From positions 61,621,548 to 61,685,547 of the forward strand of contig NC_087064.1 in the NCBI RefSeq assembly GCF_963678635.1: DNA of 64,000 bases, given 5' to 3'. The translations under genes were made by a program, and so were the position numbers. The notes beneath the pieces are model-generated. The model was not told where the DNA came from. It worked only from the letters and a program-made list of their open reading frames with translations, and did no database searches. Numbering within the stretch: position 1 is the stretch's first letter; the number at the start of each line of letters is the position of its first letter. This DNA comes from Symsagittifera roscoffensis. Lineage: Eukaryota > Xenacoelomorpha > Acoela > Convolutidae. This document shows, piece by piece, positions 23,223 to 34,639 of this stretch.

Positions 23223-23394
23223 CGCAGAATTCGTCCGATCTCCACGTTCCGATGGGGTAACCCATATCGCCACAGGCCAGGGCGAATGTCTGGAAGGTGT
23301 TGCAGACTGCTTGTTCCGGGTCCCTATCCTGCACGTGGGCCAGACAGAACTCGTACAGACAGTTAGCTATTGTCTGATCAGCACAGTACGAACT
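23223..23394 (-). CDS. VWD gene exon: second half of first C8
   Basis: The exon encodes SSYCADQTIANCLYEFCLAH, VQDRDPEQAVCNTFQTFALA and CGDMGYPIGTWRSDEFC. The ANCLYEFC motif, the VC-x8-ALAC stretch and the final WRSDEFC are characteristic of the C8 module that follows VWD. The acceptor is cttgtag/AGT (phase 0) and the donor G/GTAATG. Direct joining to the exon at 26334 gives 14 residues between the FNDC and CLYEFC cysteines, near the usual C8 spacing. Confidence 0.93.
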
Positions 23395-26333
23395 CTACAA
23401 GACACAAAAAATATAATAGAAATTTTGAATAATTGCTTCGAATTTTTTGTATTCATGTCCAATTTCCAATACAGAGCATAAATAAGACCTTGATAAAACT
23501 TGCAAATACCAACAAGGATAGCCATTACTAGCCAGATAGAACAAGAATGTTCTGACCATAGTCTTTAGAAAAGTGCAGCTAGTTTTACTTGCTTAAAATT
23601 AAGTTTTTGAGGTTTTAAATTAGACATAATTTAGCTGTTGTAAACCTGCCCCGCATCCAGTTTCAAGCGTTAATATTGATTATAATATGATTTTAGTACC
23701 AGTCATTCAAAACTTGGGAAAAATGATTCTAAACAATTAATTATCGATTCTAATCGCTCTTTTTGAAATCAAATAAAATCAATTATAATCCATTATAACC
23801 GATTATAACCGATTGTTTTCATCCAGTTTTCTAACACAATTTTTTGTAGAAAAATCCATTATAATCGATTATAATTCTTTTATAGTACCTTTTGTTCGCC
23901 CATTTTGTCTTCGACCTTGCTCATGAATTGCTTATATTTTATGCTTTTTGTAGACGTTGGCTTAACAGTTTTCGAATCAATTCAAATTTATAACATTTTT
24001 TTTTTTCATTTCTTCTTGATTATAAATGTTTCATGGTTATAACGTTTCAAATTTATTACGTTTTTTTCTTCATTTCTTCTTGATTATAAAATTTTCATGG
24101 TTTTTTCTTGATTATAAATATCAACACACTACTTTACTTTCATGATTTAAATAGAAGAGTTATATTTCACCTACCGCGGGATTCTTTCAACTAATATAAA
24201 GGGATCTCTATGAAGTTTTGTTTCGTGGTAAAATTTTGAGTTCAGATTAACCAAAGAGTGACAAGACATCTTTTTTTAGAGAATTTTGAAAGAAAAAAGT
24301 TTTATAGTCTATTATTAAAGATTATAATAGATTATAAGAGATTATAAGATATGATAAGAGATGATAAGAGATTATAAGAAGTTTGGCAATTACAATTAGT
24401 TATAATTTTGATGAAAGTACAATCATAATAAAAATATTATCGATTATTTTTGATGCTCGCTTGCTTTAATCGCTCGAATTAAGAGGAAACATCAAAATTT
24501 TTATACCAATTTTTCTGAAAACAAGAAGAAATATTGTGAATTGAATCGCTTTTATATGATATATCACACAATCCAGTCTATTGATTATTTAGGCTACCTG
24601 ATTTTGCGTGGAAAACAAAAAAAAATAACACTAAAACACACCTGAATACAAAGCTCTTCCCCATTTTCAATGGTTGGAATAACAAGGATATCCCATTGTT
24701 TTGTAAGTAGCCCAGAATGTTTTGAACAAATCTTTAAAAAATTACAGAACAAAAAATTATTTCAAGCTAGTGTAGTTTCTTCTGTGCAGTGTGATAAAAA
24801 ATCTGACGTGAAACTATAATTTAGGCATATTCGACAATCACATAATTATAGACAATTTGAAAAAAAAACTATTTGCAGAAAAATGACTACAAAAACAAAA
24901 AAAAATCCAAAGCAATTTTAAAAAAAAATTTTTGCCGAAAATTTTTGAATTATCTTGAAATTTTTTGAAGTTTTTCTTGCAGTAGTTCAATTCATGACTA
25001 AAAGGGCTTCAATTTGGTATATCACTCAAACCATTCCAATTACTATGTGGTACCTGATTTTGCGTGAAAAACATAAGGAAACATTCAAATGGTATGAAAA
25101 AAAATGTTATCAGAAAGTATTGCAAAAAACTGTTGAAAATAGAGCTGCATAAAAATTTGATTAGAATCGACCGCGCGGATGTGGATATACCGACTTATCA
25201 AATTTTAGTTATAAAAAATTATAAGAGAGATAATGAATTGTTTTCGAGTCATTCTGTAGCTTTTCTACAGACGTTGAAGTTAGACGGGTTGACAATTTTA
25301 AGGAAAACATCAAAGATTACGAAGGCTTAAGAAATTGGTAACAAATTTTTGAATTATGTGCACCCATATTTGTGCAAAAAGCGACAAAATGTGCGAACGT
25401 TCAGCTTTTGCAGAAGATTTAGCTGAGACCAAATCGAATCCAGTTAATTATTTCATTTTCCAAAAATTTCATTTTGAGTTGAAAAATATCATTTTGTGCA
25501 CTACCAGCCGCGTTTTTTCAAAAAAAGTTTTTCTTCTACAAGCGTTTGCTAGAAGTGTTATTGGTGATATATTACAATAGGTGGTAATTTTATTTATAGT
25601 CCATGTATTAAAGTTGAAAACTATAATGCATAACATAGTCATTTCATTTTCAATCATTTGTACATGCTGCTAAGATAGTTTTTGTAATTACAGTACTCTG
25701 CGAGATGAAATGTTATTCAAAACTCAAATTTAGCACTTCTTTCGCCAAAAAATTGGCTTTTGAAATAAATTATAAATACTGCGAAGTATAACAAAAAGCC
25801 ATTCGGCTATTTAACTTTAAATTACCACCTTTTGTACTATATCACCGTGTTATTTTGAATGAACTAAAAATATCTGATTTAGATGAAAAAAACAAGGGTG
25901 AGCCGTAATATAAAATAAAGTTATGTAGTTCGTAGAAGAATTAAATTTGGAATTCAGTCTAACAGTTTCAAGTTTTGCGAATGTAAAATATGAAAAAATT
26001 GAAAAATTTAGAAGAATTTATCTCGACACTATTTTTGTATAAAAATTTTTTGATTTTTTAAAGAATCGGACTTACGGCTTAATTGGTTTTTCTGGTAATA
26101 ACACGTTTGCTTTCTATGAGTTTGTCATAACTGGGCGCAAAACAATATCAAACCTACACCATAAGGATCAGAACAACAACAAAAACTGTTTTCAAGTTAT
26201 GAGGAACACAATAATTTTGCATCATTTTTGTTTAATATTTGAAGAGCACCAGATTGAGCAGACACTTGAGGGTATCTAGCCTATCGAAAGAATTCATCGC
26301 TAATCAAATGAATAAGTTAAGAACATTTCTAAC
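23395..26333 (-). other. 2.9-kb intron, attataa-rich
   Basis: Between 23640 and 24430 the DNA contains many variants of gattataatc/attataaccgatt, a low-complexity AT-rich block. A 90-bp open segment at 24642-24731 with splice-like borders is discussed as a possible cassette exon in the findings. I see nothing else supported; open frames at 24955-25330 and 25356-25580 are not protein-like. Confidence 0.5.
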
Positions 26334-26459
26334 CGAGTTGGCGCAGTCGTTGAATGGACATCCGGTGATCTGGACACAGATCTCAAGTGCATCACTCCTC
26401 ACTTGGTCGCTCACTTCCAGACAGGGGTGGTCATCTGGCTGCATCGGCTCACAAGAGGG
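26334..26459 (-). CDS. VWD gene exon: start of first C8
   Basis: The 42-codon exon encodes PSCEPMQPDDHPCLEVSDQV and RSDALEICVQITGCPFNDCA followed by NS. It follows VWD1 and supplies the first cysteines of C8 (A-x-x-x-C then PF-x-x-C). The acceptor is ttttgtag/CCC and the donor TCG/GTTAGA, both phase 0. Confidence 0.9.
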
Positions 26460-27513
26460 CTACAAAAACACTATTCAGTTCACTTGGACTGCTTTTAATT
26501 ATCATGCTATTTTTTGCATGCTTGTGAAAATAAAAAGTCAAAGATTAATAGAAAAACTTAACTATCATATTCAAAACTTTTCCAAATTTCGAAGTTCGGA
26601 AACGAATTTTAAAGTATATTTCTTCCAACTGATATTACAGATACAGAAGAAAACGCCCGCAGCTTTTCACGTTGGTCAACAATAGTGATACAGATTGACG
26701 ACAAGCAGTATCATAACCAGAGGCCGGATGAGGGTGGTGTCGGAGCACCCCCTCGTCTCCTCTAAGAGAAGATGTATTCCCTGATAAAAAAGGTACCCTA
26801 TTTGATATCCTTTTACGTCATTCGTTTGAACCAACCAAAATTTTTGAATTAGTATTGGTGGCAATACATGGTAATTTTAAGCGGAAACGCTCTTCACAAA
26901 TTGAATTATTGCAATTTTTGATCAAAACATTCCAAAAAACCCAAACAGGGGTTTTTGGGCTGCTTTCTCATTACTCTGACTGCGGCTTAATTGAAAAAAA
27001 AACGGCTCAACTGAGAAAAAAAAAATCAAAAACATTTCAACAATTTTTCTTTGATTTTTGTGCTAAAGTTCCCATCTTCTTGATTATTTCGAATAATCTC
27101 TTAAATTTTGTTGTCAGTAAAGGAGATTTGAAATAGTATGAATAAAACTATTAAGAGCTTAAATCAAGTAGAATTGTTTAGAATCAAATATTGAGTTCCG
27201 TCTATCCCCCTGATGACAAAATTTCAAAAATTAGCAGCAAAATGTACACGAAAAAATACAGCCGAGAAAGCGGTTGTAGACTTTCAGCCGAAATTGTAAA
27301 AGTTTAAAGAATTGAAAAAAAAAACATAAGAGGGCTGAAGTGGAGACTGTGTAAAATATACCTATATTATGTTATTACGTAACTAATTAACTCATTTCAA
27401 GGTCATCGCTGCAGTTAGCGTAACACTCACGTATCGCCAGTGGAAACGGTGTTTGTATGAGTTCAAGTTGGCTCTCATAAGTTTCGATAATAACCTACGT
27501 AGCCGGAAGCGGA
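26460..27513 (-). other. Intron part before the gypsy relic, no gene
   Basis: This is AT-rich intron sequence. The last ~140 bp before 27514 must include the end of the 5' LTR of the Ty3/gypsy relic, but no matching second LTR is visible, so its start cannot be placed. Open frames at 26239-26685 (plus) are antisense to the C8 exon. Confidence 0.45.
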
Positions 27514-30110
27514 ATGGCGCAGTCACAAACGGAGTCGAGCTACTGCGGCTTAGACCTATTCTGGCACAGTCCTTCTCAGGAACTCTGGAAAGACTGGGCA
27601 CAAAAGTTTCAACTGGTCGTAATACCGAAAAAAGAGATAGACATAGAAGATCCATTGGCAGAAAATGTGTAACTAGAAAACGCATACCCAGCGCTAGAGG
27701 AGCCAATAGGAACGGAAGATGAACCGGCGCGAAATGAGAAAGAAGGTCGTAAAACTACACCAATGCGAGCGTGGAGAGACGAGGAGAACCGTCGGACAGA
27801 AAAGGAGAAGGGTTTTTTGAAAGGAACATCCGTGGTGAAGCGGACAAAAAGTTGAGATCAAAATTGTTCTTGTCCCATGGAACAGTTTTTTGGGACACTA
27901 AAAGATCTGACGCAGGGGTGCCACTTTGGCAAAAAAGAAAAATCAATTGAACGAGATGTGTTCAAATTTAATATGATGAACGACGATATTCAAAAACAGT
28001 TATTGAAACGCTCACATCTGCAGGTTTTCTTTTTCTGTAGTAGTGAGCCAGAGAGGTGAGTTGCTATACGAACGAGTTAGCCGAGAGCTACTAAAAACGC
28101 CTAGGAATATCTTCAACCAAAGACGGCAGAACTCTACAAACTGCACACAAACCAGCTCTGTTAAAAAATATCTAGTAAAAGATTTTAAAAAGCCAACGAG
28201 GGGATAAATGTCATAACTGCGGAAACTGGCTGAAATCGAACCCCCAAGAGACCAGTCCAGCGAGAAATACTGTTTGTGATAACTGTAGTGGCCGAGAACA
28301 CTTTGCAAAACACTATAAGACAGCAGGAATAAGTCAAGTCAAGGGATTACATCAACTTCCCCAATTCGAGACTAATTTGATACGCATATTCGGGGAAGGT
28401 CACAAAAAAGAAGAACTCGAAGTGTTCGCGATCCGGACGGTGTAGAAAAGTGCAAAAAAAAGAAAACCGGAGGTTAATAGATATCAGAATGGGCAAAAAC
28501 AAAAAAAATACAGATTTGCAGATAGGTTGCACAAGCGTAGTTTCATTCATTGAACAGCGGAAACTGCATTGAGCCTAAAAATCGGACAGAACTGTATATT
28601 ACCGAGGGCAGTTGAATTGATACATTCGAGAACTCCTGCTGCTTTTGGGTTTTGGGTGAGGCAAAAAAGGCGTCATAGAAAAAAAACGAAAAGATTTGAA
28701 ACGAGAGTGTCCAAGATGTTCAATACTCACCAGAGCAACGTTAGTACTAAAAAATATTTTGAGAGAATTCCAGATTTTATTCCAAACACAAGGTGCACTA
28801 AAAAACTACGAAGCCAGGGCGCAATTCGACAAGCCGTAACGTCCGCTATAAGTTAAGAGTGAGCAGGTTCCGATCCAATTTTTACGAAAGGTTGAACTGA
28901 ATCTCAAAAGTTTACTGAGAGGCGGGCATATAGAGAAGTTGTGAAAATGTACAGAAGCTTGCTTCATTTTACCAACGGTTGTGAACGCAAAACGCGATGG
29001 GTCGGTAAATCTAGCACTCAACTAAAAGCTCCTTAATAAACAGATATACTGGAATCGTTATCAGATACCGAACAGGAACGAAGTAGTCGCGCTAGCAATT
29101 GGTGGTAATACCACCGATCCAAAATTTTTCTCAAATAAAGACTTGAAATATGCCTACTCAGAAAAGCCATTAGGTGATGCTACAAACCCACATAGTAATT
29201 TTAGTATTGTGGGGGTAATATCACACAGACATATCACTTTAAGACAGAGTCTTACGGCTAAGGTGATATGCCTAATGATTTCCAGCGGTTGACGGATTTC
29301 ATGATAGGATATCTGTCAGGGGCGCAAATTTTTTTGGATGATAATTTCATCGCGACACGGGGTTCGGATGAAAAACCGTGGCAGGAGGTAGAAAACGTGT
29401 TAGGCTTACTTGACAAAAACAATGCCACCAAAAAGTGGAGGAAGTTCAACTTCTCCGTGAAACAAATCGAATGGTTGGGGTTTCAGCTCTTTAACGAAAG
29501 ACAAACCCATCATAAAAATGAAACAACGGGAAAATATTACAGATGTTAGATCACTGATTGGATCAATTCACCAATTCATTAGGTTGATCTCCAAATTAGC
29601 TGCTCTCAAAGAACCATTTAAGGACGTAATCAAATAACATTCACGATTCGATTGGAGGGATATACATAATCAGGCGCTCGCAAACACGAGGCCTAAATGA
29701 AATACAGCATAATTGAAATGGATTTGTGAGCTGTCCTGTGGGCAGTTATTCATTATCAAAATTATTTGTTTGTTCTTAAGTATTTGACTGAACTTTCGAA
29801 AATCTTAACCGGGATATCGATTCGACATAATTTTACCTCAAACTGCTCGAACCCAAAAAATCATTGAGGCCAAACAAGCTGGTTTACCGGCGTTAGCTTA
29901 TTGCGCACAACTTCGACGCTTTAGAAAGAAGTTATTGATGCCTTTAGCATATTTAGAGGTCAAGATGAGTTCAGGTACAAAAGGAAGGAGTTTGACCTCA
30001 GAATCAATTGAAACAATTTGGCCACATCCGGAAAAATTTGCTGATCTTACAATTTTGCCTTTCAAAAGAAAAAAAACATCTGCATCAGGACAGAAGCTGT
30101 AGCTTTCATA
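27514..30110 (+). pseudogene. Decayed Ty3/gypsy element in an intron of the VWD gene
   Basis: At 27514 ATGGCGCAGTC combines a start codon with a sequence complementary to a tRNA-Ser 3' end (primer-binding site), as in the complete element at 37578-44766. The first frame reads MAQSQTESSYCGLDLFWHSP and stops after about 50 codons. Gag homology follows at 27877-28010 (MEQFFGTLKDLTQG, FKFNMMNDDIQKQLLKR), then zinc-knuckle remains at 28215-28320 (CDNCSGREHFAKH, last cysteine lost). Reverse transcriptase remains are at 29130-29500, including IFLDDNFIAT with both catalytic aspartates and VKQIEWLGFQLF, and the RNase H connection is near 29545-29640 (RSLIGSIHQF). Many stops and frameshifts; no 3' LTR recognised. 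It is antisense to the host gene. Confidence 0.85.
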
Positions 30111-30203
30111 CCTATAAACAGTGACATTCCAACTGAATTCTTAATTACTGAGAAACACAAAAGTAAGCAATATTAAAATTAATGAAAAAAAGCTTCGCTT
30201 AAC

Positions 30204-30380
30204 CGATAGCTCCGTATCGGCCCAGCTGTTTCCGAAGTCGCCCTCGTAGGGGGTGGCTATTCCAAAGGGGTTGTGGAAGTCGTCGGTGTGGTCGTTGTTG
30301 AAGTTCCCACACAACCCATTCACACGTCCGAACAAATCAGGGCGCTCGAAGATGTCGACTGTGATGAAGAAAATGTCCTC
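30204..30380 (-). CDS. VWD gene exon: end of VWD1 with NGLCG motif
   Basis: The exon encodes EDIFFITVDIFERPDLFGRV, NGLCGNFNNDHTDDFHNP, FGIATPYEGDFGNSWADTEL and S. It is the C-terminal part of VWD1 with the conserved GLCGNFN-x-D-x3-DD motif and the FGNSW signature. The position of the first cysteine of CGLCG is asparagine. Acceptor is gacttcag/GAG, donor TCG/GTTAAG, both phase 0. The 437-bp intron to the next exon (30381-30817) holds nothing I recognise. Confidence 0.95.
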
Positions 30381-30817
30381 CTGAAGTCAAAATTTGAATT
30401 TAATCATTTTTTAAAACGTCAAACTTCTGACGTAGCTCAAAGTGAATAAATGAACACCCGTAAAATTGAACCATAGGAGCACCCGTGAAAATGAACCATG
30501 ATAAAGTATTTGAAAACAGAATGTTTCTTGTAAAGTTACAATTTTTTTTATTTTGAAGCGAGTGAATTGGATATTGATCTCAAAAATGTTTAAGTATAAA
30601 TTAATATTAGCTGAGGTTTGATAAAACTCTAGAACAAAAAATTTCAAACTTAATCTTACTAAGTCTTAAACAAATTCTTCCAAAACTTTAAAATGAATCA
30701 GAAATTGATGAATTGATTCAGAAGTTGAAAATTAAGTAAAAATGAGAAGTATCAATATGATTCCAAAAACCTAGCAAACGAATAGAAGATTTTAGAGAAG
30801 TATAGGACGTCACTTAC

Positions 30818-31033
30818 CAAGCTCCACTTGACGCTGATGGCGAACCGTTTCAAGGTCAAGTACATGAAAGACCCCCTTTTGGTGATGGTGTCAGATGAGC
30901 CCATGAGGAATTCTGTTCTGAAGTAGTCGGACGAGAAGTCGTATCGGATAATCCCTGTTGGTTCCACGATCTCAAAGATGTATCCCTGTGCTCGGATCGT
31001 AGTGTGGCTGCCAGGCAACTGAATGACCAGCAT
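30818..31033 (-). CDS. VWD gene exon: VWD1 middle part
   Basis: The 72-codon exon encodes MLVIQLPGSHTTIRAQGYIF, EIVEPTGIIRYDFSSDYFRT and GSFMYLTLKRFAISVKWSL among others. These are the central VWD1 beta strands. The internal ATG at its start is not a translation start: the acceptor tttcag/ATG joins it in phase 0 to LCQDR of the upstream exon. The donor is TTG/GTAAGT. Confidence 0.92.
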
Positions 31034-31379
31034 CTGAAACAAATAATTATATGATTTAAACCAAGCCTACGATGCTTTTTTTGGCTGTTTTCCAGCCCCG
31101 TCCTTTTCTTCAGAAAGTCAGTGTGAACAACTTTTCAGCGTAAACAATCAACAGTTTTTGAATACTAGTTTTTTGTAAGTTTACAAGGGGGTGGGAAACT
31201 GAAAAACACAATGCAGCAGGCTTTCTTACTGCTCTTCAAGTTCCAAATAGACCCACATTTTAATATTTGTCTGGGCTGAGAACAGCAGGTTTATCCTTGA
31301 CAGTAAACTTCACGGGCCATAGTTAACCGAGAAGTAGCTATACGCAAAAATGACGTCTGCCAAGTCACTTATCAGTATT

Positions 31380-31475
31380 AAAAAATAGCCGCAACAGAGT
31401 CTTGAACCACCAACCTGTGGATTATTAGAACTAATAATTCACCACGTCAAAATCAACCGCTCCTATGAGACCGCA
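31380..31475 (-). repeat. tRNA-like (SINE head) segment
   Basis: On the minus strand, ttttgacgtggtgaattat is a weak A box and ggtggttcaagactctg a good B-box match. Between them ttattagttctaataa is a perfect hairpin in place of a normal anticodon arm, so it is not a functional tRNA. It fits the head of a tRNA-derived SINE. Confidence 0.45.
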
Positions 31476-31559
31476 TTTTTTTAAAGCAAGTCAGACTTAT
31501 TCGTTCACTAATAATTTCGAATAAAAATTTCGTAAAATAATTTTCGACCAATCAACTTT

Positions 31560-33420
31560 GCTTAAGCTGTCCAAAACCGACTATGTAAACTTTGCCGTCG
31601 AGACTAAGAGATTACGTTTTTCTCTGACTTGTATTGGGACCAACCAGTAAGGGGAAGACCAATTTCCAATATCCTTTTTGAAAGTATTTTTGATAGGTGT
31701 AAGATTTCCTGTATCGAACTTTGCCGCGCCCCTTTTGCCTTTGTCCTGGCTGTTTTATCCGACTTTAGTTTCAACTCGCAAGATGTTTGGTGGTAATTAA
31801 ATTCACGATACCGAATATTTATCCAAATACAAAGCCTATAGCATGGCTGCAATATAGTGTATCCATTATCGAGATTGATGAGTCTGCGAGTAATCTAACT
31901 ATTTGCTTCTCACAATTAAAATCGACGGACCTGCCGGTTTAAGCTCTCAATTTTTTCTGTCTCTTAGGGGATCTCCGGTGCCCTCCAGTTTATTATCTTT
32001 GTTTAAATTTAGTTTTAGTGAAGTCACGTCATTCCTTATTAGTCATGGCACCCGCTTAAATCGCTCGTCGCATATGTTTTGTGAATGCGTCGCTCCCCCT
32101 TTCAACTTTGCCAAGTTTTCATCAACCTCTTCCCGCTAATTAGATAACCGGTATGCGGTAGCTGTCGCAATTCGGCCACGCAAACAAAAGATCTTAATCA
32201 TCATATTCTAACCTCCGTGAACACTAACCCCCGAGTTCACCTCAACCTTCAAACCACGCTGCGTTGACTCAAGGTCTTCAAGGTCTTCAAATTGATTATC
32301 CTGTTAACGCCCCGACCTCCCGATGGTAGGTAGAGACCCTTTTCATGGGCAGCTAATTCAATCCAAGCATTTAAAATTTCTATTTATATTCTTTTCCAAT
32401 CCCGATCTTCTAGCTATCAGGCGAACATAGTTTGTCTATTAGGGGACAATAGTAGCCAAAAATTCGCCCCCGGAAAGCTCAGTGAAATTCCCGCCAATCA
32501 TATTCTTCAAGGGACTGACATTCCATGCCGCACTCCTATTACTGCTTGTTTCCTCTGGGACTTACTTTCTTTAGCCTAGTTGATTTTGCATTATTAGATC
32601 ACTGGCCTCGTTAAGCTTCCTCCAAGTTATTAGTAAGATGACCGGCTCCTACTTTTGGCGTTTGAGCTAGCGAATGCACCTCTTTCCGGCATTTATCCCG
32701 GGATGTTCTATGCATTTTGGGGTCATAATGCCCAGATGTGAACCTAAAAGTCACCCAGGGGTCACCCGAGGTCATTTTCCAGTTTCAGGGTCAAATCCCG
32801 CGGGGGTCTTACCTACCAAGTTTCATCCATATCCAATTAATACTTCGCGACTTATCCCATTCTAAAGGGCCATTCTCGCTTTTTCTTTAATGCCGCTATA
32901 AAGTCAGTATGCCCTCACGCAAAATTTTGCTTGAATTGCCTATTTCCGGTCTAGGAGATGTTTTTCCAGACGCTAATATCTTCCGATTCTAAAATGATTC
33001 AAATTATAGCTCATGATTAATCTTGCCACAAACTATCATTCATCTAACTTCCAACTTGCTACGTTCACTGGGGCCGAAAAATGACTTGCAGAAGTTATGG
33101 ATGGGTTTGTTTACCTAGGGCATAAACAGGAAATAGGGGTCCAGGGGGTCTGGGGTTCTCAGCTTAGGCTTCCCTCAACTAAATCTATAACATACCAAAC
33201 TTTGGTCCTATTCCAACTGCTAATTGCCGAGTTTTGATAGGGCTATTTACACTTCCGGAACCGTTATCACCTGGGCCAGAGTGGTGCGAGGGGTTCGGAG
33301 TTTTGCATCGGGTAAAATCATCTTTAGTACTGCCACTCTGAGTTTGCATGCATACTGCATGCGAACCCCAATGTAATACTTTCCACGACCAGTTCTTTGT
33401 TGGCCGATTGTTTAAAAAGA
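31560..33420. repeat. GC-richer inserted block, possibly a decayed LINE
   Basis: This block in the VWD1 intron is visibly richer in GC and poorer in homopolymer runs than everything around it. On the plus strand at 31930-32100 a frame reads LRGSPVPSSLLSLF then SEVTSFLISHG, which faintly resembles the GxPxSPLLFNLYINDL region of non-LTR reverse transcriptases, but the YADD motif is not recognisable. No terminal repeats were found. I regard it as inserted foreign or transposon-derived sequence of uncertain class. Confidence 0.4.
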
Positions 33421-33539
33421 TCACTCATCAATCCTGCAGAGTGAGAATATCAGTTAGTTTTGGACAGTTTTCAGGAATTTTCCTGGATGAAAAATGTTGA
33501 CCATCCGGTTCTGCGACCTCATTTTAAAACAAAACACAC

Positions 33540-33754
33540 CCTATCTTGGCACAGCTGCTGTGAGTCGAGCATGCAAGCGTAGGAATTGTCCAAGGATATC
33601 TTGAACTGGTTGTTGACTCTGTCTTCTGACATGATGTAGGCACAGTCCCCTTTGAAGTTGTAGTGTACCCCGTCAAAGGTCCTATAGTGGACGTTGGTGA
33701 ACGAGATACAAGTGGCTATGGTACGCTCGTGGTTTGGTTCTACAAACTCCGTAC
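33540..33754 (-). CDS. VWD gene exon: start of VWD1
   Basis: The exon encodes GTEFVEPNHERTIATC, ISFTNVHYRTFDGVHYNFKG, DCAYIMSEDRVNNQFKISL and LDSQQLCQDR. HYRTFDG-x-x-Y-x-F-x-G-x-C-x-Y is the standard opening of a VWD domain. The acceptor ttttccag/GT (phase 1) joins to the PTS exon; the donor AGG/GTGTGT is phase 0. Confidence 0.95.
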
Positions 33755-34475
33755 CTGGAAAATCACACATATTATCGGCAAACTTATAAGAAGAAACAGA
33801 AAAAATGTTTGATTAAATTACAAGGAACAACTAGATATAATAACGAGAGTGCCCTCCTTGCAGAGAAAATAGCACAAAAAAAGAATGCCATATATTTTTT
33901 TGAATCAAAAATTTTAGATTTTTGTAAACTTGTATAAAATGGAATTTCCTCTTTATAATATTTTTTAAGCTTCAATTGGATTTTCAGCTTTTAGCAACTT
34001 GGCTACGAGAATTTTTAGGTAAATATCAAAACTGGTATAATTTCAAAAAAATCTTAGTCACGCAGGGAGTGTCTCTTTCTTCTTGATTGACGTTTTCTAG
34101 CTTAAATTGTTATGATTGCTGACTGGCCGTTTCTCTCGATGACTTTTTGAAATAGGCGTCAGCAATCATTGCTGAAAGAACTTTGGTCTGAACAGTTAAT
34201 TTCAACTCATTTTGATTGGAAAGTTTTTTTCAACTGCTGTCAAATATTCTGTTATTCAACAAACTTGATTCCTTTCTAGCAACGTGGGTTCTAGATTGTT
34301 TCAAGACCTTGTTCGAAGCCAATTTCCACTGGAGGGGAAAAATATTTTCATTGGAGTGGAAAACAGAGTGTGGAAAACTACTTGAAGGTGATTTCGAAAA
34401 ACTAAGTGTATTTTAAGCAGCAATGCAGAATAGTCAATTAGAAAGGGTTTTCAAACTATTTGATTTTCTACTTAC
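33755..34475 (-). other. Intron, no feature seen
   Basis: This 721-bp intron between the PTS-rich exon and VWD1 is AT-rich. I found no repeat family member or second exon. Confidence 0.5.
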
Positions 34476-34639
34476 CCATGAGTGAAGATAGAATTTGATT
34501 GAACTCTGCGGGGCTTTCGACGGGAGTACGGAGAGGAGGGTGCATTGTCAGTGTGCAGTTGGTCGAGGAGGGGGTTGTGTGCGGACGTACAGGAGGTCCC
34601 AATGTAGGTGATGACGCTGGCGGAAGTGGTGCCCATATA
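34476..34639 (-). CDS. VWD gene exon: Pro/Thr/Ser-rich segment
   Basis: The exon encodes about 54 residues, for example APLPPASSPTLGPPVRPHTT, PSSTNCTLTMHPPLRTPVES and PAEFNQILSSLMG. It is rich in Pro, Thr and Ser and contains an N-C-T sequon, suggesting an O-glycosylated stalk before VWD1. The acceptor is actttcag/T and the donor ATGG/GTAAGT; phase 1 matches the VWD1 exon exactly, and the next codon is completed across the intron. Upstream exons with a signal peptide were not found between here and the gypsy element. Confidence 0.85.

Larger units (their letters stand above)
6474..34639 (-). other. Gene span: VWD-C8-TIL multidomain gene (15 exons found)
   Basis: Fifteen exons listed separately below join in one frame on the minus strand, about 3.1 kb of coding sequence and 1,035 residues. 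Domain order from the amino end is PTS-rich segment, VWD1, C8, TIL, E-like, VWD2, C8, TIL, E-like, TIL', E', start of VWD3. By knowledge of the family this is the D1-D2-D'-D3 assembly of von Willebrand factor, gel-forming mucins, otogelin and SCO-spondin, which are secreted disulfide-linked proteins. The exons are visibly richer in GC than the introns. The first exon with a signal peptide and everything after early VWD3 are missing from what I can see, so the particular family member cannot be named. Introns hold most of the repeats in the left half of the window. Confidence 0.9.

Noticed and set aside
27392-27722. Arginine-rich plus and minus frames near 27450-27720
   Set aside because: The region is the LTR-to-gag start of a gypsy relic; the true gag frame starts at 27514 in another frame.
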